This document shows, piece after piece, positions 50,582-59,741 of a DNA stretch of 64,000 nt. How positions within the stretch are numbered: the stretch's first letter is position 1; every line of letters starts with the position of its first letter. A program made the translations under genes and the position numbers. The DNA comes from Bradyrhizobium sp. SZCCT0153. Its GTDB lineage: Bacteria > Pseudomonadota > Alphaproteobacteria > Rhizobiales > Xanthobacteraceae. The notes beneath the pieces are model-generated. The model was not told where the DNA came from, did not search any database, and was given only the letters and a program-made list of their open reading frames with translations. The stretch is taken from contig NZ_JAFCKS010000002.1 of NCBI RefSeq assembly GCF_018129995.1, positions 868,001-932,000 on the forward strand, in the 5' to 3' direction.

Positions 50582-50934
50582 TTTCGAACCCGTCGTTGAT
50601 GCGCGGGTCTTCAGCGGTTTGAGCACCGTGAACGTCGATCGTCGAACGAGCTTACAAGCGTGCGCAGGATCAGCTGGATGCAAAGCTATCAAGTCGGCAA
50701 AGGTGTGCGCGTCGAGCGACCGGCTCCGCTGTCCGACCTCGAGGCGATGGCGTTGTGTGGCGGGGAGACGGTCTGAAGCCGGGATTGTGCCCGGCTGCGA
50801 TTGCCCGATCTCAGCATTGAGGTGAAATGCCCGCCCGGTCTACGGGAACCAGCAAGGGGAGACGAGTTTTTGGTGGTGTATCGAACTCAGCGGGCGCGTG
50901 CTGCTGGAGCGTTCAGGGTAGAAGGAAGCATTCG
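50582..50934. other. 353-base intergenic region
   Basis: This gap separates the regulator gene from the isomerase gene. No ORF with a plausible ribosome binding site, RNA gene, or strong hairpin was found. An in-frame ATG at 50827 would lengthen the isomerase by 36 residues of low plausibility. It probably holds a separate promoter for the last two genes of the carbohydrate locus. Confidence 0.5.
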
Positions 50935-51990
50935 ATGAAGATGATCAAAGGACCGGCGATATTCCTCGCTCAGTTCGCTGCCGACGCGGCGCCGTTCAAC
51001 TCCTTCGATTCGATCTGCGGATGGGCCGCCGCGCTTGGCTACAAGGGGGTCCAGATTCCGAGCTGGGATGTGCGGCTCTTCGACCTGAAGAAGGCTTCGG
51101 AATCGCAGGACTACGCCGACGAGGTGAAGGGTATCGCAGCCCGTCACGGCCTTTGTATCACCGAGCTCTCGACCCATCTCCAGGGGCAGCTCGTCGCCGT
51201 TCATCCGGCCTATGACACGGCGTTCGACGGCTTCGCTGCACCTGAGGTTCGCGGCAACCCGAAGGCGCGCCAAGAGTGGGCCGTCGACCAGGTCAAGCGC
51301 GCGATCCTGGCCTCCAGGCGTCTCGGTCTCACGGCGCACGCAACCTTCTCAGGGGCACTTGCCTGGCCCTACATCTATCCATGGCCGCAGCGTCCGGCCG
51401 GCCTCGTCGAGGCCGCCTTCGACGAGCTCGCGAAGCGCTGGCGGCCGATCCTTGACCATGCGGACGAGCAGGGCGTCGATCTCGCCTACGAGATCCACCC
51501 TGGCGAGGATTTGCACGACGGTGTCTCCTACGAGATGTTCCTCGAGCGGGTGAATAACCACAAGCGCGCGAACCTGCTCTACGACCCATCGCACTTCGTG
51601 CTGCAGCAGCTCGACTACCTCGACTACATCGACATCTACCACGACCGCATCAAGGCTTTTCATGTCAAGGACGCCGAGTTCAACCCGACCGGTCGCCAGG
51701 GTGTCTATGGCGGGTTCCAAAGCTGGGTCGACCGTGCCGGCCGCTTCCGCTCGCTGGGCGACGGCCAAGTCGATTTCGGCGCCATCTTCTCGAAATTGAC
51801 GCAGTACGACTACGGGAGCTGGGCGGTGCTCGAATGGGAATGCGCGCTGAAGCATCCCGAGCAAGGTGCACGCGAGGGCGCGGAGTTCATCGAAAACCAT
51901 ATCATCAGCGTCACCGAAAAGGCGTTCGACGATTTCGCAGGTTCCGGTACGAACCAGCAGGCGAACCGCAAGATGCTGGGCATCTCCTGA
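50935..51990 (+). CDS. sugar phosphate isomerase/epimerase (xylose-isomerase-like TIM barrel)
   Basis: A 351-residue AP-endonuclease-2/xylose-isomerase-like barrel. Metal-ligand segments are DLAYEIHPGEDLHDG (Glu, His), NLLYDPSHFVLQQLDYLDYI (Asp, His), IKAFHVKDAEF (His, Asp) and VLEWECALKHPEQG (Glu). AAGGAAG eight bases upstream supports the ATG at 50935. Relatives are inosose isomerases, tagatose-3-epimerases and 3-keto-sugar hydrolase-like proteins. With the dehydrogenase 14 bases downstream it likely processes an oxidised sugar. Confidence 0.9.
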   Translation: MKMIKGPAIFLAQFAADAAPFNSFDSICGWAAALGYKGVQIPSWDVRLFDLKKASESQDYADEVKGIAARHGLCITELSTHLQGQLVAVHPAYDTAFDGFAAPEVRGNPKARQEWAVDQVKRAILASRRLGLTAHATFSGALAWPYIYPWPQRPAGLVEAAFDELAKRWRPILDHADEQGVDLAYEIHPGEDLHDGVSYEMFLERVNNHKRANLLYDPSHFVLQQLDYLDYIDIYHDRIKAFHVKDAEFNPTGRQGVYGGFQSWVDRAGRFRSLGDGQVDFGAIFSKLTQYDYGSWAVLEWECALKHPEQGAREGAEFIENHIISVTEKAFDDFAGSGTNQQANRKMLGIS

Positions 51991-52004
51991 GCGAGGGGAA
52001 AAAT

Positions 52005-53180
52005 ATGGCTATCGAAGCAAGCAATGAAGCTGGCGGTCATCGTCGTATCCGGCTCGGCATGGTCGGTGGCGGCCAGGGAGCCTTTATCGGTGCCGTACAC
52101 CGTATTGCGGCCCGTATCGACGACCAGTTCGAGCTCGTTGCCGGCGCGCTCGCGTCTGATCCGGTTCGGGCCAAGGCCTCGGCGAAGGAGCTCGGCATTG
52201 CCGACCATCGCGCCTATGGCTCCTTCGAAGAGATGGCGAAGCTCGAAGCCGCGCGAGCGGACGGCATCGAGGCCGTCTCGATCGTAACTCCAAATCACAC
52301 GCACGGCCCGGTCGCCAAGTCCTTCCTTGAAGCCGGCATCCACGTCATCTGCGACAAGCCGCTGACGACGACCGTCGCGGAAGCCGAGGAGCTGGTGGCG
52401 CTCGTCGGGAAGAGCGGCAAGGTGTTCGTGGTGACGCACAACTACACGGGCTATCCGATGGTCCGGCAGGCCCGCGCCATGGTCGCGAATGGCGACCTCG
52501 GCGAGATTCGGCTGGTCCATGCCGAATATCTCCAGGACTGGCTGACCGAGCGGTTGGAGGCAAGCGGCCACAAGCAGGCGGCATGGCGCACGGACCCCGC
52601 CCGGTCCGGCGCCGGTGGATGCATCGGTGACATCGGTACCCACGCCTACAATCTCGCCTGCTTCGTCACCGGGCTGGAGCTCGACGAATTGCTCGCACAA
52701 CTTTCGACCTTCGTTGAGGGACGGCGCCTCGATGACGATGTCCAGATCCTGCTCAGGTGGAAAGGCGGAGCCAAGGGCATGCTCTGGGCGAGTCAGGTCG
52801 CCGTCGGCAATGAGAACGGCCTCACCTTGCGCGTCTACGGCAGCAAAGGTGGCCTCGAATGGGCGCAGGAGAAACCGAACCATCTCTGGTTCACGCCCTA
52901 CGGCCGGCCGAAGCAGCTCCTGACCCGGGGCGGCACCGGCGCCTTGGGTGAGGCGAGTAGGGTCACCCGCGTCCCCTCCGGCCACCCCGAGGGTTACCTT
53001 GAAGGTTTTGCGACTATCTATGCCGAGGCGGCGCGCGCCATCCGCGCGGCAGAGGCCGGCCAAAAGCCGGATCCTGAGGTGATCTTTCCAACCGTTGAGG
53101 AGGGCCTGGCAGGGGTGAAGTTCATCGACGCTGCCGTGAAGTCCGCCACACGCAAAGGTGCCTGGGTTCGGATGACCTAA
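52005..53180 (+). CDS. second Gfo/Idh/MocA-family oxidoreductase
   Basis: A 391-residue dehydrogenase with Rossmann loop LGMVGGGQGAFIGAVH (about 17-32), catalytic Lys in CDKPLTTTVAEAEELV and the substrate motif GAGGCIGDIGTHAYNLACFV, where the Asp and His of the family (D-x-G-x-H) are complete. It is not a close relative of the first dehydrogenase (47783) and so acts on another intermediate or epimer. GAGGGG precedes the ATG at 52005. No terminator is evident after it. Confidence 0.92.
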   Translation: MAIEASNEAGGHRRIRLGMVGGGQGAFIGAVHRIAARIDDQFELVAGALASDPVRAKASAKELGIADHRAYGSFEEMAKLEAARADGIEAVSIVTPNHTHGPVAKSFLEAGIHVICDKPLTTTVAEAEELVALVGKSGKVFVVTHNYTGYPMVRQARAMVANGDLGEIRLVHAEYLQDWLTERLEASGHKQAAWRTDPARSGAGGCIGDIGTHAYNLACFVTGLELDELLAQLSTFVEGRRLDDDVQILLRWKGGAKGMLWASQVAVGNENGLTLRVYGSKGGLEWAQEKPNHLWFTPYGRPKQLLTRGGTGALGEASRVTRVPSGHPEGYLEGFATIYAEAARAIRAAEAGQKPDPEVIFPTVEEGLAGVKFIDAAVKSATRKGAWVRMT

Positions 53181-53279
53181 CCTCTGACGCGTCGGCCATG
53201 AGGCAGTCGGTCGATACCGGCGCTCGCTGCGATGAAAGGGCTCATCTTGGCGTCACGATTGGTACTCCGCCATCTGCCG

Positions 53280-53984
53280 TTAACGCACCCCAATTGCAAC
53301 GGCAGCCAGCGCCGTCGGGAGAGACCAGGCCCAATCTCCCGTCAACGAAACCGCGGCCGCGGCAACGACACATCCCAGGAGAAATCCGAGCAAGCGATCC
53401 AGCGAGCGGTGCAGCGGCGTTGAATCGTGCGGCAGTAGGGGATGGCGCACCGAGAGCAAGTCCATCGCTGACAAGACGGCATTGGCGAGATTACCGGTCA
53501 TCACCGCCGTCGAAATCGCGCCAGGCACGGCGAGGCGAAGGAGCGCGTACTGGCAGGCCATGGCGGACACAGCCATCATCGCCGCCCAGCCGGCCCGCAC
53601 ACCAATCGGATCGATGGATGGCTTCGCAATGACGCTGAAGATCAATAGCGCGGCAAGCACAAGGAATTGAACCAGAAGCAACAGCCGCGCCAGACTCGGC
53701 CCGTGCCTCTGGGAAGCGCGGGCGATCAGCCCGACGGTGGCCAGGGCCAGCACGAAGACCGGAATCGCCAACAACTGGGCGCAATGAAACGAGCCGCCGT
53801 CGACGGCAACGACGGTGGCCAGCACGATATTGCCGGTCACATGGGCCGTGAAGATATGGCCGAGGGTGGAGAAGCCGGTGAAGTCGACCATTCCGGCGAT
53901 GACGCTGAGCAACGGTGGCAACCGCGCCTCGAGGCGCGACAGCTCCACTGCGTCGTCAGATGAATCAGCCGACCTTTGCAACAT
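53280..53984 (-). CDS. DUF1275 (YoaK-family) membrane protein
   Basis: A 234-residue integral membrane protein with about six hydrophobic segments. The YoaK/DUF1275 signature appears as VDFTGFSTLGHIFTAHVTGN near residue 33, followed by QYALLRLAVPGAISTAVMTG in the second half. Function of the family is unknown. The start at 53984 has AGAGG at moderate spacing and lies 10 bases beyond the 3-hydroxybutyrate dehydrogenase stop codon, so it is the last gene of the leftward unit. Confidence 0.88.
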   Translation of the reverse strand: MLQRSADSSDDAVELSRLEARLPPLLSVIAGMVDFTGFSTLGHIFTAHVTGNIVLATVVAVDGGSFHCAQLLAIPVFVLALATVGLIARASQRHGPSLARLLLLVQFLVLAALLIFSVIAKPSIDPIGVRAGWAAMMAVSAMACQYALLRLAVPGAISTAVMTGNLANAVLSAMDLLSVRHPLLPHDSTPLHRSLDRLLGFLLGCVVAAAAVSLTGDWAWSLPTALAAVAIGVR

Positions 53985-53994
53985 GAGAGAGCCT

Positions 53995-54777
53995 CTATTG
54001 CGCGGTCCAGCCACCGTCGACCGAGATCGCTGTGCCCGTGATCTGATCGGCGGCGGCCGAGCACAGGAAAGCCACGGTGGCCCCAAGCTGTGCCGGAGAG
54101 ACGAATTCGAGGGATGGCTGCTTCTCGGCCAGCAGGTCCCTGGCGGCTTCCTTTTGGCCGATGCCTCTTTGCGCCGCGATGTCGTCGATCTGCTTGTCCA
54201 CCAACGGCGTTCGTACCCATCCAGGACAAACCGCATTGCAGGTCACGCCGCTTCCGGCGGTCTCCAGGCCCACCACTTTGGTCAAGCCGACCAGCCCGTG
54301 CTTGGCAGCGACGTAGGCCGCCTTGTGTGTCGACGCGACGAGGCCGTGGGCTGAAGCGATGTTGACGATCCGCCCCCAGCGCTGCGTCTTCATCTGCGGC
54401 ACGGCCGCCGCGATGCCGTGGAACGCCGCCGACAGGTTGATGCCCAGAATCGCGTCCCACTTGGCGGCCGGAAAATCTTCGACCGGCGCGGTGAACTGGA
54501 TGCCTGCATTGTTCACGAGAATGTCGAGGCGCCCGAACTTGTCGATCGTCGCGGCAATCAGGCCGCGCACGGCGTCTGCCTTCGACATGTCCGCGCCGTC
54601 GTAGACGACACGCACCCCAAGCTCGCGCGCAATTCCGCTGCGGATTGTCTCGATTTCGCCGGCATCGCCGAAGCCGTTCAAGACGAGGTCCGCTCCGAGC
54701 CCGGCCAACTCTCTGGCGATGCCGAGCCCGATGCCGCTGGTCGATCCGGTCACGATGGCAACCTTGTTCTTCAACAT
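53995..54777 (-). CDS. bdhA: 3-hydroxybutyrate dehydrogenase (SDR)
   Basis: A 260-residue SDR that oxidises (R)-3-hydroxybutyrate to acetoacetate with NAD. Cofactor loop VTGSTSGIGLGIA (8-20), NNAGIQ, active site Ser in NIASAHGLVAS and Y-x3-K in AAYVAAKHG, and the 3HBDH-typical GSGVTCNAVCPGWVRTPLV plus IDDIAAQRGI. Family members carry the same Q-x-x-GI-Q near NNAGIQ. With acetoacetate decarboxylase four genes upstream it defines ketone-body or PHB-derived metabolism. Confidence 0.9.
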   Translation of the reverse strand: MLKNKVAIVTGSTSGIGLGIARELAGLGADLVLNGFGDAGEIETIRSGIARELGVRVVYDGADMSKADAVRGLIAATIDKFGRLDILVNNAGIQFTAPVEDFPAAKWDAILGINLSAAFHGIAAAVPQMKTQRWGRIVNIASAHGLVASTHKAAYVAAKHGLVGLTKVVGLETAGSGVTCNAVCPGWVRTPLVDKQIDDIAAQRGIGQKEAARDLLAEKQPSLEFVSPAQLGATVAFLCSAAADQITGTAISVDGGWTAQ

Positions 54778-54817
54778 GGGAGTTTCCTTTCCGTTGGGGA
54801 TGCGCGTTGAACGATGA

Positions 54818-56437
54818 TCAGTGGGCACCGCCGGCCTCGAGCGGGCCGGACTTCTTCAGCAGGAGCGCGGCCAGCAGCGCAATGATCAGGGCTGCACCGA
54901 GCACGTAGAAGGTGTCGCTGAAGGCCAGGATGAAGGCTTGCTTCTGCACGACCTTGCCGATCGCCACATAGGCGCGGTGCGTGGAGTCGACGCGATCGAT
55001 GATGCCGTGGTTCATGAAATACTGCGTAAGCTGCTCGATCCGGGTGCGGGTCGCCTGTTCGAACATCGACACCGATTGCGTCAGCACGTTGGAGTGATAT
55101 TGCTCGCGCTTGGTGAGCAGCGTCTGCAGCGCGGCAATGCCGATGGCGCCGCCGAGATTCCGTGTCATGTTGAATAGCGCGGATGCAGACCCGGCATTCT
55201 CGGACTCGATGCCGGCCGTGGCGACCGCCGAAAGCGGTGCGAAGCAAAGGGCCTGGCCAAAGGCACGGATCACGTTGGGCCAGAACAGTTGATCGGCCGC
55301 ATAGTCATTGGTCATGTAGATGTTCATGAAGTTGGAGGCAGAGAACAGCGCAAAGCCGGCGCCGATTACGATACGCGGGTCGACGCGCTTCATGAGCTGC
55401 GGCACCATTGGGATCAGCAGGAGCTGCGGCAACCCGGTCCATGCCAGCACCATGCCGATCTGCTCGGAATTGTAGCCCTGGATGCGCGAGAGATAGACCG
55501 GCAGGACGTAGACCGAGCCGTAGAGAGCGACTCCAAGCAGAAGATTTGCGAGAACGCCGAAGCCGAAATTGCGGCGAACCAGCAGACGCAGGTTCAGCAA
55601 TGGTTTGTCGGCGGTGAGTTCGATCGCGACGAACAGCGCCAGTGCGATCGCAGCGATCACGGCGAGACGAACGATGAACGGCGAGCCGAACCAGTCGTCC
55701 TTGTTGCCTTCCTCCAGAACGGTCTGCAGCGCGGCGAGCCCGATCGCCATGGTGATGATGCCCGCCCAGTCACCTTCGCGCAGCAGCGAGAGCCTCATGG
55801 GCTTCGATTCCAGCGAGACATACAGCATGGCGATCATGGCCGCGCCGGGCACGACGTTGACATAGAAGATGTATTCCCAGCCGAAATTCTCGGTGAGATA
55901 GCCGCCGATCGTCGGTCCGATTGCGGGCGCAAACGTCGCCGAGATCGCGAACAGCGCCAGGCCGATCGGCTGCTTCGCCTTCGGCAGCAGCGTAATGATC
56001 AGCGTGAATGCCATGGGGATCAGCACGCCACCGGTAAATCCCTGCACGGCGCGCAGCACGATCATCTGCGAGAGGTCTTGCGCGAGTGCGCAGGCTGCCG
56101 AGAACAGCAGGAAGAGGAGGGCGTTGGTCAGCAGGTAGATGCGAACCGAGAATACCTGGGCGAGCCAGCCGCTGAGCGGGATCACCACGATCTCGGCGAT
56201 CAGATACGAGGTCGAGATCCAGCCGCCATCGTCGATGCCCGCGCCGATCCCGCCCTGGATGTCGGCAAGCGAAGCATTGACGATCTGGATGTTGAGGACC
56301 GCCATGAAGGCGCCGAGCGTGGAGCCGATCACCGCAAGCCAGGTTTTTGCGGAGACGACGGGAGCGGCTGGGGCCGCGGCGGGCGACCCAGCATCGCCGG
56401 TGGGAATGACGTCGACGATGGTTCGATCCGTGGTCAT
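54818..56437 (-). CDS. DHA2-family drug efflux permease (EmrB-like)
   Basis: A 539-residue major facilitator with 14 predicted hydrophobic segments. DHA2 motifs are NIQIVNASLADIQGGIG near segment 1, GWISTSYLIAEIVVIPLSGW, and motif C in ISATFAPAIGPTIGGYL. It exports hydrophobic toxicants together with the membrane-fusion protein encoded 37 bases upstream. The ATG at 56437 was preferred to a longer frame because family members begin about 45 residues before segment 1. Confidence 0.92.
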   Translation of the reverse strand: MTTDRTIVDVIPTGDAGSPAAAPAAPVVSAKTWLAVIGSTLGAFMAVLNIQIVNASLADIQGGIGAGIDDGGWISTSYLIAEIVVIPLSGWLAQVFSVRIYLLTNALLFLLFSAACALAQDLSQMIVLRAVQGFTGGVLIPMAFTLIITLLPKAKQPIGLALFAISATFAPAIGPTIGGYLTENFGWEYIFYVNVVPGAAMIAMLYVSLESKPMRLSLLREGDWAGIITMAIGLAALQTVLEEGNKDDWFGSPFIVRLAVIAAIALALFVAIELTADKPLLNLRLLVRRNFGFGVLANLLLGVALYGSVYVLPVYLSRIQGYNSEQIGMVLAWTGLPQLLLIPMVPQLMKRVDPRIVIGAGFALFSASNFMNIYMTNDYAADQLFWPNVIRAFGQALCFAPLSAVATAGIESENAGSASALFNMTRNLGGAIGIAALQTLLTKREQYHSNVLTQSVSMFEQATRTRIEQLTQYFMNHGIIDRVDSTHRAYVAIGKVVQKQAFILAFSDTFYVLGAALIIALLAALLLKKSGPLEAGGAH

Positions 56438-56474
56438 GGCGGTCTCTTCGCGTGCGCGGGAGGAGCGATGTGGT

Positions 56475-57623
56475 TCAGCTACGGGGCTGGGTGCGGCGCG
56501 ATGCAACGCGCTTTTCGGCTTCGCGGTCGGCGAGAACGGCGCTCTTGGTGTTGATGGTCGGCAGCGCCGACATGCCGGGGCGCAACAGGCCCTTCAGTCT
56601 CTGGCCGTCGAGCACGATCTTCACCGGCACGCGCTGCACGATCTTGGTGAAGTTGCCCGTTGCGTTGTCGGGCGGCAGCAGCGCGAATTCCAGGCCGCTC
56701 GCCGGCGACAGGCTCTCGACATGGCCTGTCAGTCTGGTCGAATGGAAGCTGTCGATCCGAAGCTCGACCGGCTGTCCGTCGCGCACATGGGTGAGCTGCG
56801 TCTCCTTGAAATTGGCGACCACATAGACCGCATCGAGCGGCACGACCGCCATCAGCTGGGTGCCGGCTTGCACGAACTGGCCGACCCGCAACGAGCGCGC
56901 GCCGACCGTGCCTTCGACGGGCGCCGTGATTTGCGTGTAGGACAGGTTCAGCGCCGCCTGCTGCTCCACCGCATGGGCGCGGTCGAGCTGGGCAACCGCC
57001 TTGGCACGGTCGGTCGCGAGCACCTCGATCTTCTTGCTGGCGGCGATCAACGCCGACTTCTCTGCGAGCAACTGGGCGGACTTCTCGCGCAGCGCCGCGT
57101 CGGTCTGCTGTGCGCGCTGGATGGTGCCGGAACCGGTCTTCATCAAGCCGTCGTAACGGGCCTGTTCCTCGCGTACGAACTTCAGCGCCGCTTCGCTGGC
57201 GTCCACCAGTGCGGCTTGCTGCTGGATCACGGACTCCTGCAATTCGATCTGCGCGTTGAGGTTACGCACCGCGGCATTGGCCGCGGCGACATCGGCATGG
57301 GCCTGATCGAGCGCCGCCCTGAAATCGCGGTCGTCGATCCGGGCCAGGATCTGACCGGTCTTGACCGGCTCGTTGTCGGAAACAAGGACTTCGGCGATGT
57401 AGCCGGAAACCTTCGGCGCGATGATGGTGGAATCGGCTTTGACATAGGCGTCGTCGGTCGTTTCCAGGTAGCGGCCGATCGTGAGGTAGTAGCGGGTGAA
57501 CTCGGCCGCCCCGGCGACGCCGAGCGCCGCGACAAATATCAGCGCTGCCCGCCTGATCGCCTGCCGGGACGGGCGAAGCCTGGCTTGGGCCTTTCGTTCG
57601 GGGACAAAAGAAATGGTCGACAT
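56475..57623 (-). CDS. membrane-fusion (HlyD/EmrA-like) protein
   Basis: A 382-residue adaptor. One N-terminal membrane helix (ALIFVAALGVAGAAEF, about 27-42) is followed by the biotinyl-lipoyl half motif TDDAYVKADSTIIAPKVSGY and NEPVKTGQILARIDD, a long periplasmic coiled coil (about 100-210), then the second lipoyl half APVEGTVGARSLRVGQFVQA. It bridges the EmrB-type permease to an outer-membrane channel encoded elsewhere. No TetR or MarR repressor is next to it; the AraC pair upstream may regulate. Confidence 0.92.
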   Translation of the reverse strand: MSTISFVPERKAQARLRPSRQAIRRAALIFVAALGVAGAAEFTRYYLTIGRYLETTDDAYVKADSTIIAPKVSGYIAEVLVSDNEPVKTGQILARIDDRDFRAALDQAHADVAAANAAVRNLNAQIELQESVIQQQAALVDASEAALKFVREEQARYDGLMKTGSGTIQRAQQTDAALREKSAQLLAEKSALIAASKKIEVLATDRAKAVAQLDRAHAVEQQAALNLSYTQITAPVEGTVGARSLRVGQFVQAGTQLMAVVPLDAVYVVANFKETQLTHVRDGQPVELRIDSFHSTRLTGHVESLSPASGLEFALLPPDNATGNFTKIVQRVPVKIVLDGQRLKGLLRPGMSALPTINTKSAVLADREAEKRVASRRTQPRS

Positions 57624-57657
57624 GGCATTCTCCTGAGGCTGCAGACGGCGCTAGAGC

Positions 57658-58833
57658 TCAATCGCGGCGATGAATATCGTGGGTGACGATGCCGAGCTCT
57701 GGTGACGGCGGGTCCAGGCGGCCCGGGTCGGCGAGAGTACGGCGGATGTCGTCGAGCCCGTTCTGCCAGTGCCTGCGCATCGCACTCAGCCCAAACTCGT
57801 AGTCCCTGGAATGACCCTCGTAGGTCTTGGACTGGTAGATCAGGTGGACGATGTTGTAGGCGCGGTGGCAGGCCATATCGGCAATGGCGCGGATTTCCGG
57901 CTTCGCTTTCGCGCTTTCCGGCAGTTCCTGCATGGTCCGTTGCAATGCCTGACGCATCTTCTGCATCCGCAACACCTGGTCGGTGACAGAGCGTGTGCGG
58001 CTCGAATACTGGATGTCCTTCTGCCGGCTCGACACTTCCATCAGGTCGTAGGGAACGCGGCCTCTGGCCGACCAGAGATCGATCTGGAACGTCAAGGTGT
58101 CGCGCGGCTCGCCGGACAGGACACGGGAGAGTGGCGTGTTCGACACCACGCCGCCATCCCAGTAATGTTCGCCTTCGATTTCGACGGCGGGGAATCCCGG
58201 CGGCAGCGCGCCGGACGCCATGAAATGTTTCGGTCCCAGCCGGCGTTCGGCGGTGTCGAAATAGGTCAAATTGCCGGTGCGGACGTTGACCGCGCCGACG
58301 CTGACGCGCACGTCGCCCGAGTTCAGCCGGTCGAAGTCGACGAGCCGCTCCAGCGTTTTGAGCAGCGGTGCGGTGTCGTAGAAGCTCGTCGCGGCATCGC
58401 CCGAGAACGGCGACCACAGCGGTGAGGGGAAGCGCGGCTTGAAGAAGCCGGGCTGGCCCTGGACCAAGGCTCTCGCGGCCGCCATCGCGTTGCGCAACGA
58501 GTTGATGTCGAACGCAAATGGCAAGGCATTGGCTAACCCTTCGCCGGCGGGCCACTCGATCGAGAAGGCGCAGATGGTTTCCCAGAATTCGCGCAGCCTT
58601 TGCACGCGCTCGCCTTCGGGCGAGCCGGCAATGATGGCGGCGTTGAGGGCCCCGATCGAGATTCCGGCCAGCCAGTTCGGCCGGATGCCGGCTTCGTGCA
58701 GGCCCTCGTAGACGCCAGCCTGATAGGCGCCGAGTGCTCCGCCGCCCTGCAGGACCAGAGCGACCGCGTCATATGGCAGCGGCCTCGATTGCTGCGGCGC
58801 AGGACTGGTTTGCTCGCGCGTGACCTTAAGCAT
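57658..58833 (-). CDS. patatin-like phospholipase
   Basis: A 391-residue patatin. The oxyanion hole is LQGGGALGAYQAGVYEGL (28-45), the nucleophile Ser59 is in AGISIGALNAAI (G-x-S-x-G) and the catalytic Asp is in HYWDGGVVSNTPL. The C-terminal domain (DUF3734-like region, SSRQKDIQYSSRTRSV and on) is seen in patatins that accompany PHB and 3-hydroxybutyrate genes in alphaproteobacteria. It probably hydrolyses lipid or polyester-related esters. It lies 31 bases from the acetoacetate decarboxylase gene. Confidence 0.9.
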   Translation of the reverse strand: MLKVTREQTSPAPQQSRPLPYDAVALVLQGGGALGAYQAGVYEGLHEAGIRPNWLAGISIGALNAAIIAGSPEGERVQRLREFWETICAFSIEWPAGEGLANALPFAFDINSLRNAMAAARALVQGQPGFFKPRFPSPLWSPFSGDAATSFYDTAPLLKTLERLVDFDRLNSGDVRVSVGAVNVRTGNLTYFDTAERRLGPKHFMASGALPPGFPAVEIEGEHYWDGGVVSNTPLSRVLSGEPRDTLTFQIDLWSARGRVPYDLMEVSSRQKDIQYSSRTRSVTDQVLRMQKMRQALQRTMQELPESAKAKPEIRAIADMACHRAYNIVHLIYQSKTYEGHSRDYEFGLSAMRRHWQNGLDDIRRTLADPGRLDPPSPELGIVTHDIHRRD

Positions 58834-58864
58834 TTCGAACCTCCCGGTATTGCGGCTGATCCGA

Positions 58865-59665
58865 TCAGCCGGCGTTTGCCTCGATAAGGATTTCGGATCT
58901 GGATCCGCGTCGCTGCGCAGTCGCGCCCGGCGAAAGATAGTCGTGGACCACGGTGCCGAGCCCGAGCGTCAGGTCGGCCACGAGGTGCTTGGCCGACAGC
59001 ACCTCGAGGACCGGCAGTTCGGCGACGGGGGCGAGCGCGTGCGAATAAAGGTCGAGCGCAGCGGGGCCGGTCCATGCGCCCCTCACGGTGATGTCTTCGA
59101 GGTGGTAGCGGACCAGCTCGCAGATGCGGGCCGAGCCGTCGACATGCGGGATGATCTTGAGCAGGAAATTGGGCGCGGCGAGCTTGCTCGCCTCGGCTGC
59201 GCAATCGAGGGCGCGGTGCTTGTAGCCCATGGTGCCGGTTGCGATGCGTACCGAGCCATAGTTCAGGGTGCCGACCAGCGTATCGATCTCGACTGCAAGC
59301 TTCGGCTGTGCCAGCTTCTTGGGAAATCCCCACAGCTCACGCCCGCCTGCGATTGGCGGATGGTCGTTGAGAAACATCTGGTGGGTGAAGCTGCCCGCCT
59401 GGCCCTGATAGGACACAGGGATGACTTGACCGCTTTCGGTGTAATCGCCGAATCCGGTCGAGTCCGGCATGCGGATGAACTCGTAGTTCACGACCGGCTC
59501 CGTGAGCGCGAGCGGCTCGGGCACGATCCGGCGCAGCGCCTCGGGGTCGGTCCGGTACTGGATGATGAAGTACTCGCGGTTGACGAAGCGATAGGGGCCC
59601 GGCGGAAAAGCCGGGTTGGTCATCGGCATCGCAAACGCTGTCGTGCGGACGGCCTCGGGTTTCAT
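58865..59665 (-). CDS. adc: acetoacetate decarboxylase
   Basis: A 266-residue enzyme that converts acetoacetate to acetone and CO2. The Schiff-base Lys is in [16 protein letters not shown] (K116 with neighbour K117), with E110 nearby as in the clostridial enzyme, and the C-terminal [22 protein letters not shown] segment is typical. GGAG seven bases upstream of ATG 59665 excludes the longer upstream frame. It is likely cotranscribed with patatin and 3-hydroxybutyrate dehydrogenase genes. Confidence 0.93.
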   Translation of the reverse strand: MKPEAVRTTAFAMPMTNPAFPPGPYRFVNREYFIIQYRTDPEALRRIVPEPLALTEPVVNYEFIRMPDSTGFGDYTESGQVIPVSYQGQAGSFTHQMFLNDHPPIAGGRELWGFPKKLAQPKLAVEIDTLVGTLNYGSVRIATGTMGYKHRALDCAAEASKLAAPNFLLKIIPHVDGSARICELVRYHLEDITVRGAWTGPAALDLYSHALAPVAELPVLEVLSAKHLVADLTLGLGTVVHDYLSPGATAQRRGSRSEILIEANAG

Positions 59666-59741
59666 TGCGGTGATCTCCACGTTGGTCGATTTTGAGCAGA
59701 CTGCACTCTTTTGCGAGAAGCGCGGCCCTGGTTTGGTCGGT